Below, piece by piece: positions 1 through 7,380 of a DNA stretch of 64,000 nucleotides. The notes under the pieces were generated by a model. It saw nothing but the letters and a program-made list of their open reading frames with translations, was not told the origin of the DNA and ran no database searches. This DNA comes from Candidatus Nitrosopumilus sediminis (GTDB taxonomy: Archaea > Thermoproteota > Nitrososphaeria > Nitrososphaerales > Nitrosopumilaceae). Each line of letters starts with the position of its first letter. Position 1 is the stretch's first letter. Made by a program: the position numbers and the translations under genes. The stretch lies in NCBI RefSeq assembly GCF_000299395.1, contig NC_018656.1:1116001-1180000 (forward strand), in the 5' to 3' direction.

Positions 1-1282
1 CATATTCCCCAGGTTTTTCAAACGTGTTAGACCAAGTTTTTCCTGCTTGAATAAATCCTGAATCAAACGTATTTTCATCATCAGTTACAGTGTGTACAAC
101 AAAGTCTTCGTTTGTCCAAGTTACAGTAGTACCTGAAGTAATTTCAATTGCAGTAGGATCATAAGACTCTACAACATCAGGATTCCATGAATCTTTCACA
201 ATAGTTACTTTGTCTATTTTAATTTTCTCTGCATCAATTACTTGGGATTCTCCCAAGTTATCATATTTGATTAGTTTAGGTTGTTCCAATGATCTTATCA
301 AATCTTCTTGCCACTCTATCATTGAATAACTTCCTTCACTGTTACTTGGAGTTTGAATTTCAGATAATGATGATGTATTTTCTAGCACTTCAATTATTGC
401 CATAGAGCCACGTTCTTCTTGAATACCATGAACATGGAAAAGATATTTTCCTGGAGTGTCCCATGTTGCTTCAATTATGGCAGTATCCCCGTTTCCAATT
501 AGATGGGTCTGTGCAAAATATGGTTCATTCCACAAAATTCCTGATGGATATACTTTCATTATTGTACTATGCACATGGAAGGGAGATTGCAATACACCAC
601 CAATTCCAACTACATAGAATCTGGTTAATTCTCCTGAAACCACTTGAATTGGATTATCCATGTACTGGTTTGCATATCCATTTACTGGATAAAATTCTGT
701 AAAGTACTCTAACGCATTATTAGGATCAAACTCACTTAGAGTGAAAAAGTATTCTCGTGCAGGTTCCATTGGACGTATTGCAGGATCAATTATCATTGCA
801 CCAAACATTCCCATTCTCACATGTTCAGATGTTGGAAATGCATGGCAGTGATACATGAACAAACCAGCTTCATGTGCAACAAAATGATATGTGTATTCCT
901 CACCAGGCATTATCTGTGGAAAGACACCATCATTTACTGAATCATGTGTTCCATGGAAATGGATTGTATGGGCATAAGGAGTTTCATTGACAAATTTAAC
1001 GGTAACATCATCACCCTCATCAAATCTTAGAGTTGGTGCAGGTACTGTTCCATTGTATGTCCACACTTTGGCTTTGACACCCGGTGACACTTCAATTTCA
1101 GCATCTTGAGCAATTAACGTATAAGATAATGTCTTAGGATTAGGATTTGTAAATTTGGGATATACATCAGATGATTCAGCAGAGGTAGTTTGAATTTCAG
1201 GGGATTGAATAAATGCTACAAATGCAATACTGAATCCAATTAAAACTCCAATCGCTACCAATATTGTTGTATTTTGTTTCAT
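1..1282 (-). CDS. Two-domain multicopper oxidase with C-terminal cupredoxin domain (3' end beyond window)
   Basis: The frame is open from an ATG at 1282 to the window edge, about 427 codons. An N-terminal signal anchor is followed by two cupredoxin domains. Domain 1 has HFH and HCH motifs; the HCH is followed after six residues by His and then, five on, by Met, giving a type-1 copper site with Met as axial ligand. Domain 2 has HVH twice and no Cys. Eight paired histidines point to a trinuclear copper cluster, so a laccase-like two-domain oxidase fits better than a classical NirK, which lacks HXH/HCH pairs. A third, plastocyanin-like domain begins near codon 365 and runs off the edge. It is probably extracytoplasmic. 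It follows a 38-codon membrane ORF with only 12 bases between, so the two are likely cotranscribed. The substrate is unknown. Confidence 0.9.
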   Translation of the reverse strand, partial: MKQNTTILVAIGVLIGFSIAFVAFIQSPEIQTTSAESSDVYPKFTNPNPKTLSYTLIAQDAEIEVSPGVKAKVWTYNGTVPAPTLRFDEGDDVTVKFVNETPYAHTIHFHGTHDSVNDGVFPQIMPGEEYTYHFVAHEAGLFMYHCHAFPTSEHVRMGMFGAMIIDPAIRPMEPAREYFFTLSEFDPNNALEYFTEFYPVNGYANQYMDNPIQVVSGELTRFYVVGIGGVLQSPFHVHSTIMKVYPSGILWNEPYFAQTHLIGNGDTAIIEATWDTPGKYLFHVHGIQEERGSMAIIEVLENTSSLSEIQTPSNSEGSYSMIEWQEDLIRSLEQPKLIKYDNLGESQVIDAEKIKIDKVTIVKDSWNPDVVESYDPTAIEITSGTTVTWTNEDFVVHTVTDDENTFDSGFIQAGKTWSNTFEKPGEY

Positions 1283-1294
1283 TAGATTTTTCTC

Positions 1295-1411
1295 CTATAA
1301 CACCAATGATAATACCACTATAGTAACAGCTGTAATGATATAGAATCCATAAAATGCCTTTTTGTGGCGAGGTATGACAAGTTTTGCTTTTTGTTTTAAT
1401 GTCAAATTCAT
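1295..1411 (-). CDS. Small single-pass membrane protein (38 aa)
   Basis: This short ORF starts at ATG 1411, with GGAG upstream, and ends at TAG 1295-1297. The basic N-terminus (KQKAKLVIPRHKK) is followed by one hydrophobic segment of about 20 residues, so it should sit in the membrane with the N-terminus inside. Its stop lies 12 bases before the multicopper oxidase start, and a GGAG-like ribosome site for the oxidase lies in that gap. That suggests one transcript and a role tied to the oxidase, for example as an anchor or assembly factor; this is inference. I do not recognise a family. Confidence 0.6.
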   Translation of the reverse strand: MNLTLKQKAKLVIPRHKKAFYGFYIITAVTIVVLSLVL

Positions 1412-1434
1412 AATATTATCTCCATTAGTGTAAA

Positions 1435-1495
1435 GCGAGAACATTGTGAAAAAAACTCACAATTGCTTTCGTGTCTGGGGAAACATTGTTCTCGC
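1435..1495. promoter_or_regulatory. Inverted repeat upstream of the multicopper oxidase operon
   Basis: GCGAGAACA at 1435-1443 is mirrored by TGTTCTCGC at 1487-1495. A smaller GTGA/TCAC pair lies between them (1446-1460). The repeat is just upstream of the 38-aa ORF start (1411), where a promoter or operator for the minus-strand oxidase operon would be expected. It could bind a regulator or form RNA structure in the leader. No clear TATA box was seen. Confidence 0.4.
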
Positions 1496-1583
1496 ATGAG
1501 ATAGATACTACACTTGTGATGATAAGGTATAGTCAGCTAATCAGCTTACCAAGGCCTATTGCCTACTAATACTAGGTATAATC

Positions 1584-1664
1584 ATGAATGCTACAAACAA
1601 ACATGAAGAATTAATGATCAACCAAATGGATTTCTTGGAAACACGTCCTTGGTATCTAGACTGA
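1584..1664 (+). CDS. Possible micro-ORF (26 aa)
   Basis: An ATG at 1584 opens 26 codons ending in TGA at 1662-1664. The product would be hydrophilic and contains MINQMDFLETRPWYLD. There is no convincing ribosome site and no family resemblance. It is listed because it is the only forward ORF in the 1412-1675 gap; it may be chance. Confidence 0.2.
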   Translation: MNATNKHEELMINQMDFLETRPWYLD

Positions 1665-1675
1665 TTTAAAAAATA

Positions 1676-2119
1676 TTATTTTAGGCGTTTGTATATCTCT
1701 TTGAATTCAGCTGAAAGATTATATGATATGTTTAGTACATGTGTTAGTTGATTCATCGATGTCATGCCATTGCCAACCTGTCTTAGAATTGTTAAAGCTT
1801 TCTGTGGAGAAGTTGTAGATGGTGGTTTTTGACCGGTCCATGTTTTAAAAGAATCTCCAACATCTAAACAAAAATTCAAAACAAACTCTCTCCAGTTTGA
1901 CATTTCAGTTAGCTTCTTTTTTCCTAAAAATACTTGTGATAATTCATGAAATTCATTTTTTCTATCTACATATAGTAATTCAAGTGCTTCACGAATTTTT
2001 TCTTCTGAATATTCTGAAGTATTTAGCATATACATTCCTTCAATAGCCATAGAATAACATTCTCCCCAATGAAATATAAATGAAATAATTATGGATAATT
2101 TTTCCTTCCAATTTTCCAC
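1676..2119 (-). CDS. Hypothetical protein (147 aa)
   Basis: The ORF reads from GTG at 2119; an in-frame TGA lies just upstream, so the start cannot be much earlier. The product is mostly helical, with an aromatic-rich N-terminus (SFIFHWGECYSMA) and a Thr/Pro-rich turn near residue 100. No catalytic motif is visible and I do not recognise the family. A 35-codon ORF (2089-2196) overlaps its start in another frame and could be a translational leader or the result of a frameshift. Confidence 0.55.
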   Translation of the reverse strand: MENWKEKLSIIISFIFHWGECYSMAIEGMYMLNTSEYSEEKIREALELLYVDRKNEFHELSQVFLGKKKLTEMSNWREFVLNFCLDVGDSFKTWTGQKPPSTTSPQKALTILRQVGNGMTSMNQLTHVLNISYNLSAEFKEIYKRLK

Positions 2120-2196
2120 TTCTCAAGTCTTTGCCATTCATCCATATCTTCACATGTATCATCATTGTTAGATTTTTTCTCTTTATTTTTATTCAT
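2089..2196 (-). CDS. Short ORF overlapping the start of the 147-aa gene (35 aa)
   Basis: ATG at 2196 opens 35 codons, very hydrophilic and rich in Lys, Asp and Glu, ending in TAA at 2089-2091. It overlaps the downstream ORF by 31 bases in a different frame. Either it is a short coupled gene, or it is the real N-terminus of the next gene separated by a frameshift. I cannot decide between these. Confidence 0.3.
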   Translation of the reverse strand: MNKNKEKKSNNDDTCEDMDEWQRLEKWKIGRKNYP

Positions 2197-2241
2197 ATAC
2201 AACAAATGGAATGATTTCAATTAAAGATGAAGTAATAGTTT

Positions 2242-2261
2242 GTTTGCAATTGATTGCAAAC
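2242..2261. promoter_or_regulatory. Palindromic candidate operator upstream of the RHH regulator
   Basis: GTTTGCAATTGATTGCAAAC is a perfect inverted repeat: nine-base arms with a TG centre. It sits 47 bases before the start of the ribbon-helix-helix gene. The element TGCAA-N3-ATTGCAAACA recurs with identical spacing upstream of the multicopper oxidase at 4236-4253. RHH dimers usually bind such short palindromes, so autoregulation is likely. The link is inferred, not shown. Confidence 0.6.
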
Positions 2262-2308
2262 AGAGAGTCAAAATACATTATTAATGAACATCAAACATAA
2301 CATAATAC

Positions 2309-2842
2309 TTGTCAGAAGAACAAAAAAGGAAAACAGAGACGATGTCATTTAGACTAGACAGTCATGTTTTAGATAAGATAAGAGCAGAATCAGAATCTGA
2401 AGGGGTAAGCTTGAATGTTTTAGCAAACAAGATATTTTCAAGATATGTTGATTGGGACATGTTTGAGCCTAAAGTAGGCATGATTCCAGTAGCAAAGCCC
2501 ATAGTCAGTGCATTGTTTCAAAAGCTTTCAGAACAAGAAACAATTGAACTAGCAAAGCAGATTGGTCAAAGTATCGTATCAGACATCTCTACATTCATGA
2601 AGGGTTCTATGGATATTGATTCGTTTGTGTCTTGGTTTGTAACAAGAATGAAAATATCAGATTTTGATATGAACCACACAATAAATGATTCAAAACACAC
2701 CTACATTATAAAACATGATTTAGGGTATAACTGGTCATTATATCATAAAACAGTGTTAGAATTAATTTTTAACAACGTATTGGAAAAAAAGATAGATTTT
2801 CAAATCAAAGAGATGATGATGGAAATATCTTTTGAAAAATGA
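2309..2842 (+). CDS. Ribbon-helix-helix transcriptional regulator
   Basis: The N-terminus carries a typical RHH DNA-binding unit: a beta strand (TMSFRLD, about residues 11-17), helix A (HVLDKIRAESESEG) and helix B (SLNVLANKIFSRYVDW). The remaining 120 residues form an unrecognised effector or dimerisation domain. The start used is TTG at 2309; an in-frame ATG at codon 12 would still keep the whole RHH fold. The gene is convergent with the multicopper oxidase, their stop codons abutting at 2842/2843. Related sequence elements lie upstream of both genes, so it may regulate that oxidase and itself, perhaps in response to copper or a redox signal. Confidence 0.8.
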   Translation: MSEEQKRKTETMSFRLDSHVLDKIRAESESEGVSLNVLANKIFSRYVDWDMFEPKVGMIPVAKPIVSALFQKLSEQETIELAKQIGQSIVSDISTFMKGSMDIDSFVSWFVTRMKISDFDMNHTINDSKHTYIIKHDLGYNWSLYHKTVLELIFNNVLEKKIDFQIKEMMMEISFEK

Positions 2843-4201
2843 TCAAATAGATTTTACGGCTCCTGTCATCCAAGGATGAAGCATGCAATAGTATTCATAC
2901 AATCCCACATCTTCAAATGTTTGATCAAATGTATCACCAGGCATCATCATTCCAGAATCAAAGAGTCCATCATTGCTTGTCACAGTATGAACTGAATTGT
3001 CCTTGTTTGTCCAGGTAATTGTATCTCCAACTTGAATTTGAGTTAACTTTGGATAGAATGATTTGTTTGAAGACTTTATTGCAGAACCTTCTTCAACATC
3101 ACAAAGAGTGGTCTCGATTATTTGATGATCCTCTGCATTGAGTTGTGCAAGAATACTATGTTCCTCATGATTTGATGTGCTTGCAACTGTTTCTGTGACT
3201 TTTGCATTTTTGTCAGGTATTTGCAAGTTTAATGAAATTTGTTTTTGCCAATTCCACATATCTATAGATTTATTTTTCGATACATTTACTCCGTCAATTG
3301 CATCAGAAGATGCATCACGTACATCAAAGTAACCCATAGTACCTTTCTCTTCAGGAATTCCATGTAAATGGAAAAGATATCTTCCAGGTTCTTTCCATGT
3401 TGCTTCAAATATTGCAGCATTGCCAGGTCCTACCTCCCATGTCTGAGTTTTGATTGGTTCGTTTTCCCAAATTCCAGATATTATTGTATCAAATATTGTT
3501 CCATGAATATGAAATCCATATGCAGGGATTGCACCCATATCAACATAGTATAATCTCACCAACTCGCCAGTCTTTGCAGGTAATGGATTTGACCAGTATT
3601 GATCAGCATATCCATTAAAGAAAACATAATCAGGAGTCCAAGTCTCTTGGTCTTCCAAGTCATATTCACCTTTTACAAGAACATATTCTCTAGCAGGTTC
3701 TAACCCTTCCTTTGGGTCTACAATGAATGCACCATACAAGCCGTTTCTAACATGTTCAGAAACAGGCATTACATGACAATGATACATGAAAGTACCTGCA
3801 GGTTCTGCAACAAAATCATAGATGTATGATTCGCCAGGAAGAACCTCTTGAAAAACTCCATCATTTTTCTCATTATGATCCCCATGGAAATGCATCGTAT
3901 GTGGAAGCTTTCCATTATTGATAAAATTAATAATTACCCTATCACCTTCAGTTGCCCTTAATGTTGGGCCAGGTATAGTTCCATTGTAAGTCCAAGCTTC
4001 AACTCTAATTCCAGGTGCAATCTCAAGAGTTGTATCTTCAGCTATCACAGTAAAGTTATGTGTTGTTGGGGGATTATGGATAGAAGTATTTTCTGCAAAT
4101 GACTGAATCGGAGATTCAAAAGTTAAGAACACCAAACCAAGTGTAACTCCAAGAGAAATGACAGCAATCATCATCACAATAGTTCTATCCATGCAAAGCA
4201 T
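2843..4201 (-). CDS. Two-domain multicopper oxidase fused to a plastocyanin domain
   Basis: The 452-residue product has an N-terminal signal anchor (residues 8-28). Cupredoxin domain 1 has HFH at 104-106 and HCH at 141-143, followed by His150 and Leu155. Domain 2 has HIH at 231-233 and HLH at 278-280. The eight paired histidines predict a trinuclear copper site, with the type-1 copper in domain 1. A C-terminal plastocyanin-like domain has Cys439, His442 and Met445 and could pass electrons to or from the core. The axial position of the domain-1 type-1 site is Leu, unlike the Met of the paralog at 1-1282. Thaumarchaeal genomes carry several such oxidases; some are annotated as nitrite reductase, but the motifs here are laccase-like. 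The substrate is unknown. Confidence 0.9.
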   Translation of the reverse strand: MLCMDRTIVMMIAVISLGVTLGLVFLTFESPIQSFAENTSIHNPPTTHNFTVIAEDTTLEIAPGIRVEAWTYNGTIPGPTLRATEGDRVIINFINNGKLPHTMHFHGDHNEKNDGVFQEVLPGESYIYDFVAEPAGTFMYHCHVMPVSEHVRNGLYGAFIVDPKEGLEPAREYVLVKGEYDLEDQETWTPDYVFFNGYADQYWSNPLPAKTGELVRLYYVDMGAIPAYGFHIHGTIFDTIISGIWENEPIKTQTWEVGPGNAAIFEATWKEPGRYLFHLHGIPEEKGTMGYFDVRDASSDAIDGVNVSKNKSIDMWNWQKQISLNLQIPDKNAKVTETVASTSNHEEHSILAQLNAEDHQIIETTLCDVEEGSAIKSSNKSFYPKLTQIQVGDTITWTNKDNSVHTVTSNDGLFDSGMMMPGDTFDQTFEDVGLYEYYCMLHPWMTGAVKSI

Positions 4202-4235
4202 AAGTCCATGTTACATATAATCAGCAAGTAATCTA

Positions 4236-4253
4236 TGCAAACAATTGCAAACA
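4236..4253. promoter_or_regulatory. Second copy of the candidate RHH operator, upstream of the oxidase
   Basis: TGCAAACAATTGCAAACA lies 35 bases before the oxidase start. It shares TGCAA-N3-ATTGCAAACA with the palindrome at 2242-2261, but the left half is less symmetric and reads as a direct repeat of TGCAAACA. Its position fits the core promoter of the minus-strand oxidase gene. Confidence 0.5.
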
Positions 4254-4297
4254 AATCATTACCTTAGTTTTATCTAAAGAAAATTCTTTCAAACGGT

Positions 4298-4507
4298 ATG
4301 GCACCAAGATGTAAAGGGAATTGTATTGATTTTATTGTTAAAAGATTTGAAGGGGGTTTGAAATACAAAAATGGTCAAAAATGGTGTACGATATGTTCTT
4401 GTTTTATTCAAACGAATTTGATACGATGCACATGTTGTAACACCAGATTACGTGGAAGGGCAAAAAATAGAGTTTATAATAAAAAATTAATTGCAAAATT
4501 AAGTTAA
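4298..4507 (+). CDS. Small zinc-finger protein of thaumarchaeal type (69 aa)
   Basis: Begins MAPRCKGNC and contains a CTICSC cluster and a CTCCNTRLRG cluster, so up to eight cysteines could hold one or two zinc ions. The tail is Arg/Lys-rich. Short proteins with this layout are common in Nitrosopumilus-like genomes and have no known function; nucleic-acid binding is likely. It lies just outside the probable mobile element. Confidence 0.7.
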   Translation: MAPRCKGNCIDFIVKRFEGGLKYKNGQKWCTICSCFIQTNLIRCTCCNTRLRGRAKNRVYNKKLIAKLS

Positions 4508-4862
4508 TATTGTAAGGAAGATGAGATCTCTAATTAGTAGATAACATTGCTCCAAATTTTAAGAAGCGATAATCAGGTTAGAAAAAGTATTTACAAACCA
4601 ATAGTCGATTTGCAAAAATTGGCTATCAAAGCACATACGTGTTATATGACGCGTAATTGGTCATTATCATATCTTAGTTTCTTTTAGTGTTAAATCTCAA
4701 AAAACCAAACAGTCAATTCACTAATCAATTAATCAACCGACATATACTATAGAAAATTCGATTAATGATTAATTGGTTACAAGTTTTATGCGTAAATATT
4801 CTGATTTGTCCGGATTAATTAATCATAAAATAATCAAAACACAGGAAATTTTAATCAAAAAT
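4508..4862. other. Gene-free AT-rich stretch with three copies of AATTAATCA
   Basis: No convincing gene was found in these 355 bases. AATTAATCA occurs at 4727-4735 and 4817-4825 on the plus strand and at 4766-4774 on the minus strand. The stretch borders the last gene of the probable mobile element and could hold its attachment site, origin or binding sites. I found no long direct repeat matching the integrase side. Confidence 0.35.
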
Positions 4863-6611
4863 TCAAGTAGAATTCTTCTTTTTCCACCTATTCCACAGAT
4901 TGTTAAAGTAAATTGGTTCTTTGTTTTCATAATCCATGTTGGGTATTGTTCCATCTTTCTCCATCTGTACTAATTCATCTTTGATTTGTTTGAATGATTT
5001 ACCATCCGTAACATGCATTTGATCAATTCTGTTTAGGATTTCTTGTTTGGTTTTCTTTTTCTGAGTTGTGTTGACTGTCGAAGTTTCGATTGGTTTCTTT
5101 TTAGAATTAATCTTCCATGTGATTCCTGTATCTTTTTGAAAGTCTTCAAGAGATGTTTTGTGATGAAAGGAAGGCATGTCAAATCTCCATCGTGCTACTT
5201 CTCCATTGATAAAAGTCAGATAGCCAATGTTATCTGGCATTTCATCAACTTTTGGACGTCTATCATCAAGATATTTTTTAATTTGCGGATGTTTTTCATA
5301 TTGCCACATATCTTCAGGTCGTTCAATTCGTTTTCCTTTCTTTCGAAGTAACCCCATTCTATCTTTTTGAATTTTCTCAAATAACCATGTCCAATCAGAA
5401 CCTAGAATATTTCTTGATGCTCTCTTTATCACAACAATGTTTGATTGATATCTTACTCCTGCATAGAGGTCGTCAGGATTCTGATAATCCCCTAAGAACC
5501 ATGTTTTCATATGACGTGCCTCTGGTATAAAATCATAGATTGCTTTTTTAGATTTACTTGATTCACGTTCGCCAGAAAGTCTTGAAGAGGGCGCAACAGA
5601 TCTTAATTCGTTAATGACAATTGCAATTTTGTGCCAACTGCTATGCTTTTTACTCCAATACTTTTTTGCTTTACCTACATCTGATTCAGATAGGGGAGAG
5701 AACATTCCTGATTTGTTCATCAAATAAGGAATCATGCGGATGATTTCAGCCAGGGTATCAAATTTGTCATTAGCATATTCAAATATTGCAGGATTCATTA
5801 CAACAATTCTTCTTTCATCTCTTGCTTGAACCAAAATCTCCGTGAACTGTTTTTGAAAAATTTCTTTTCTTGATGAGTTTGTAGGGGGGGTGATTGTCTT
5901 TACAATAATTTTGGGATTTGGTGCAAATTGTTTTAGTTTCTTTAATTTTCCCTGTATTAGTAATTGTTTTTCTTCAGTTGTTATCTCCAATAGAAATTGT
6001 TTGTATTCGTTTAGGTCTTTCCAATATTGATCATTGAATTTGTCAAGGGATTCTGAATCAACTTCAATGTAATCTGGAACTATCCATACTATTGGATATG
6101 CTTTATGACAATTACAATGCATAATTTCTCCATTAAGGAATTCTCGTCCCAATTTTTCCAGTTTGACCATTTTTCCATCTGACGATATCAAACCACTATT
6201 TTTCATAATTTCAAAATAATATTGAAACTCTTTTTCAAATATTCTGTTGTGAAATGCCCATTGTTTTAGAGATGTATTTTGTCCAAACCCTTGAAGAATA
6301 ATTCTAATTACATCATATTTTTCCTTACAGTCTTTGTTAATTGCCCAATACAAATTCTCAAAACTTCTTGCTCCCCAAAGATGCAAAATCAAAATTCCTG
6401 CTTTGTATAGTTCCTCTGCAGTTTTGTCAACTGCCACTCCTTTGCCTGCACCCCTCATCCCTTGGAAGAGAATTACTTGAGGCTCATTGGTTTTGAGCCA
6501 TCCATCATCCATGAATTTTTGAGGTTTCTTTGATCTGAAACTAGGCGTAAAATCACTCACATTCATCATATCCTGGAAGAAATTCTTCCAAGCCCCCTTT
6601 GAAGCGGTCAT
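4863..6611 (-). CDS. P-loop ATPase, VirD4/FtsK-HerA-like, of the mobile element
   Basis: The 582-residue product has a Walker A motif GMRGAGKG near residue 51; the Gly after the Lys, instead of Ser/Thr, is typical of type IV coupling proteins. A Walker B-like IAIVINELRSVAP follows in the middle, then a conserved-looking segment around GDYQNPDDLYAGVRYQSN. The C-terminus is Lys-rich and helical. Such ATPases move DNA in conjugation, packaging or segregation. No transmembrane segment is seen, but the TM protein encoded at 6936-7340 could serve as a partner. The gene overlaps the upstream 112-aa gene by 59 bases. Function is inferred from the P-loop type. Confidence 0.65.
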   Translation of the reverse strand: MTASKGAWKNFFQDMMNVSDFTPSFRSKKPQKFMDDGWLKTNEPQVILFQGMRGAGKGVAVDKTAEELYKAGILILHLWGARSFENLYWAINKDCKEKYDVIRIILQGFGQNTSLKQWAFHNRIFEKEFQYYFEIMKNSGLISSDGKMVKLEKLGREFLNGEIMHCNCHKAYPIVWIVPDYIEVDSESLDKFNDQYWKDLNEYKQFLLEITTEEKQLLIQGKLKKLKQFAPNPKIIVKTITPPTNSSRKEIFQKQFTEILVQARDERRIVVMNPAIFEYANDKFDTLAEIIRMIPYLMNKSGMFSPLSESDVGKAKKYWSKKHSSWHKIAIVINELRSVAPSSRLSGERESSKSKKAIYDFIPEARHMKTWFLGDYQNPDDLYAGVRYQSNIVVIKRASRNILGSDWTWLFEKIQKDRMGLLRKKGKRIERPEDMWQYEKHPQIKKYLDDRRPKVDEMPDNIGYLTFINGEVARWRFDMPSFHHKTSLEDFQKDTGITWKINSKKKPIETSTVNTTQKKKTKQEILNRIDQMHVTDGKSFKQIKDELVQMEKDGTIPNMDYENKEPIYFNNLWNRWKKKNST

Positions 6612-6891
6612 GTGGGAAATATTCCCATCCCATAGTACCGCACATTTTACACTGTCTAATTATTGAAATAAATCTAAATGAATCCAAACTATCTGTAGAT
6701 TCATCTGAATTCGTCTTCCATCTGTCTTCAGTAAACTTCCAATTATGTCCAAAAACTCTACAGAAAATATGGTGATTTTCAACAACTTCATCATTTTCAG
6801 GAGAATCTCGTGAAATCTTTTCACTTGGATAATGCTTACAACAATTTGCCATGTCTGGCATTTCTGGATAGTATGGTAATGCAGGATTCAA
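6553..6891 (-). CDS. Small Cys-rich protein of the mobile element (112 aa)
   Basis: Contains CCKH near the N-terminus, then CRVFGHNW and CKMCG, a spacing that suggests a zinc ribbon. The C-terminus is acidic. Its 3' end overlaps the ATPase start by 59 bases, so the two are translated from one message and may act together. No named family was recognised. Confidence 0.6.
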   Translation of the reverse strand: MNPALPYYPEMPDMANCCKHYPSEKISRDSPENDEVVENHHIFCRVFGHNWKFTEDRWKTNSDESTDSLDSFRFISIIRQCKMCGTMGWEYFPHDRFKGGLEEFLPGYDECE

Positions 6892-6935
6892 ACAATCATT
6901 ATTTACAGTTCTACTTCAAATACCCAAGGTTGGGG

Positions 6936-7340
6936 TTATTTTACACAACTAGAAATATCACATGCAAGATCATATACGTTTAATCTTCTTTTTTCCCATT
7001 CATTCAAATGACTTACAAATTCCTGCCATTCACATTCGGATAATCTTTCTTGATCAAGTAATTTTTTAGCCAAATTCCTTGCAATCTCATTTTGTAGATT
7101 TTCTGCTAATGTTTCATTTAATGAACTCAATGCATTATCAACAGCTGAACATGATTTAATCACATTTTCCACGATTACAGGTATGTTTTCTGCAACCACT
7201 TCTGCATTTCTATGTAGCATTTCTTGGCTAGAAACATACCAATTTACCACTGCGACAATTATTAAAAATATCACAAAGAGGAATAGCGCTATGCCAATTC
7301 CTTTTAGTGCAATGGCTACTCCATCAGCAATGAAACTCAT
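6936..7340 (-). CDS. Membrane-anchored coiled-coil protein (134 aa)
   Basis: A strong transmembrane helix (about residues 13-34, IGIALFLFVIFLIIVAVVNW) is followed by a long helical, probably coiled-coil domain of about 90 residues. Two Cys near the C-terminus could form a disulfide. The order TM anchor plus helical cytoplasmic domain next to a coupling-protein-like ATPase suggests a membrane partner of that ATPase; this is inference. Confidence 0.6.
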   Translation of the reverse strand: MSFIADGVAIALKGIGIALFLFVIFLIIVAVVNWYVSSQEMLHRNAEVVAENIPVIVENVIKSCSAVDNALSSLNETLAENLQNEIARNLAKKLLDQERLSECEWQEFVSHLNEWEKRRLNVYDLACDISSCVK

Positions 7341-7380
7341 AATTATTTTTGTGATTTATCATATTTAACATAACAATTTT

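Noticed and set aside
1..4201. Calling either multicopper oxidase a copper nitrite reductase (NirK)
   Set aside because: HFH/HCH and HXH/HLH pairs give a trinuclear cluster set, while NirK lacks these pairs; the substrate cannot be told, so no gene symbol was given.
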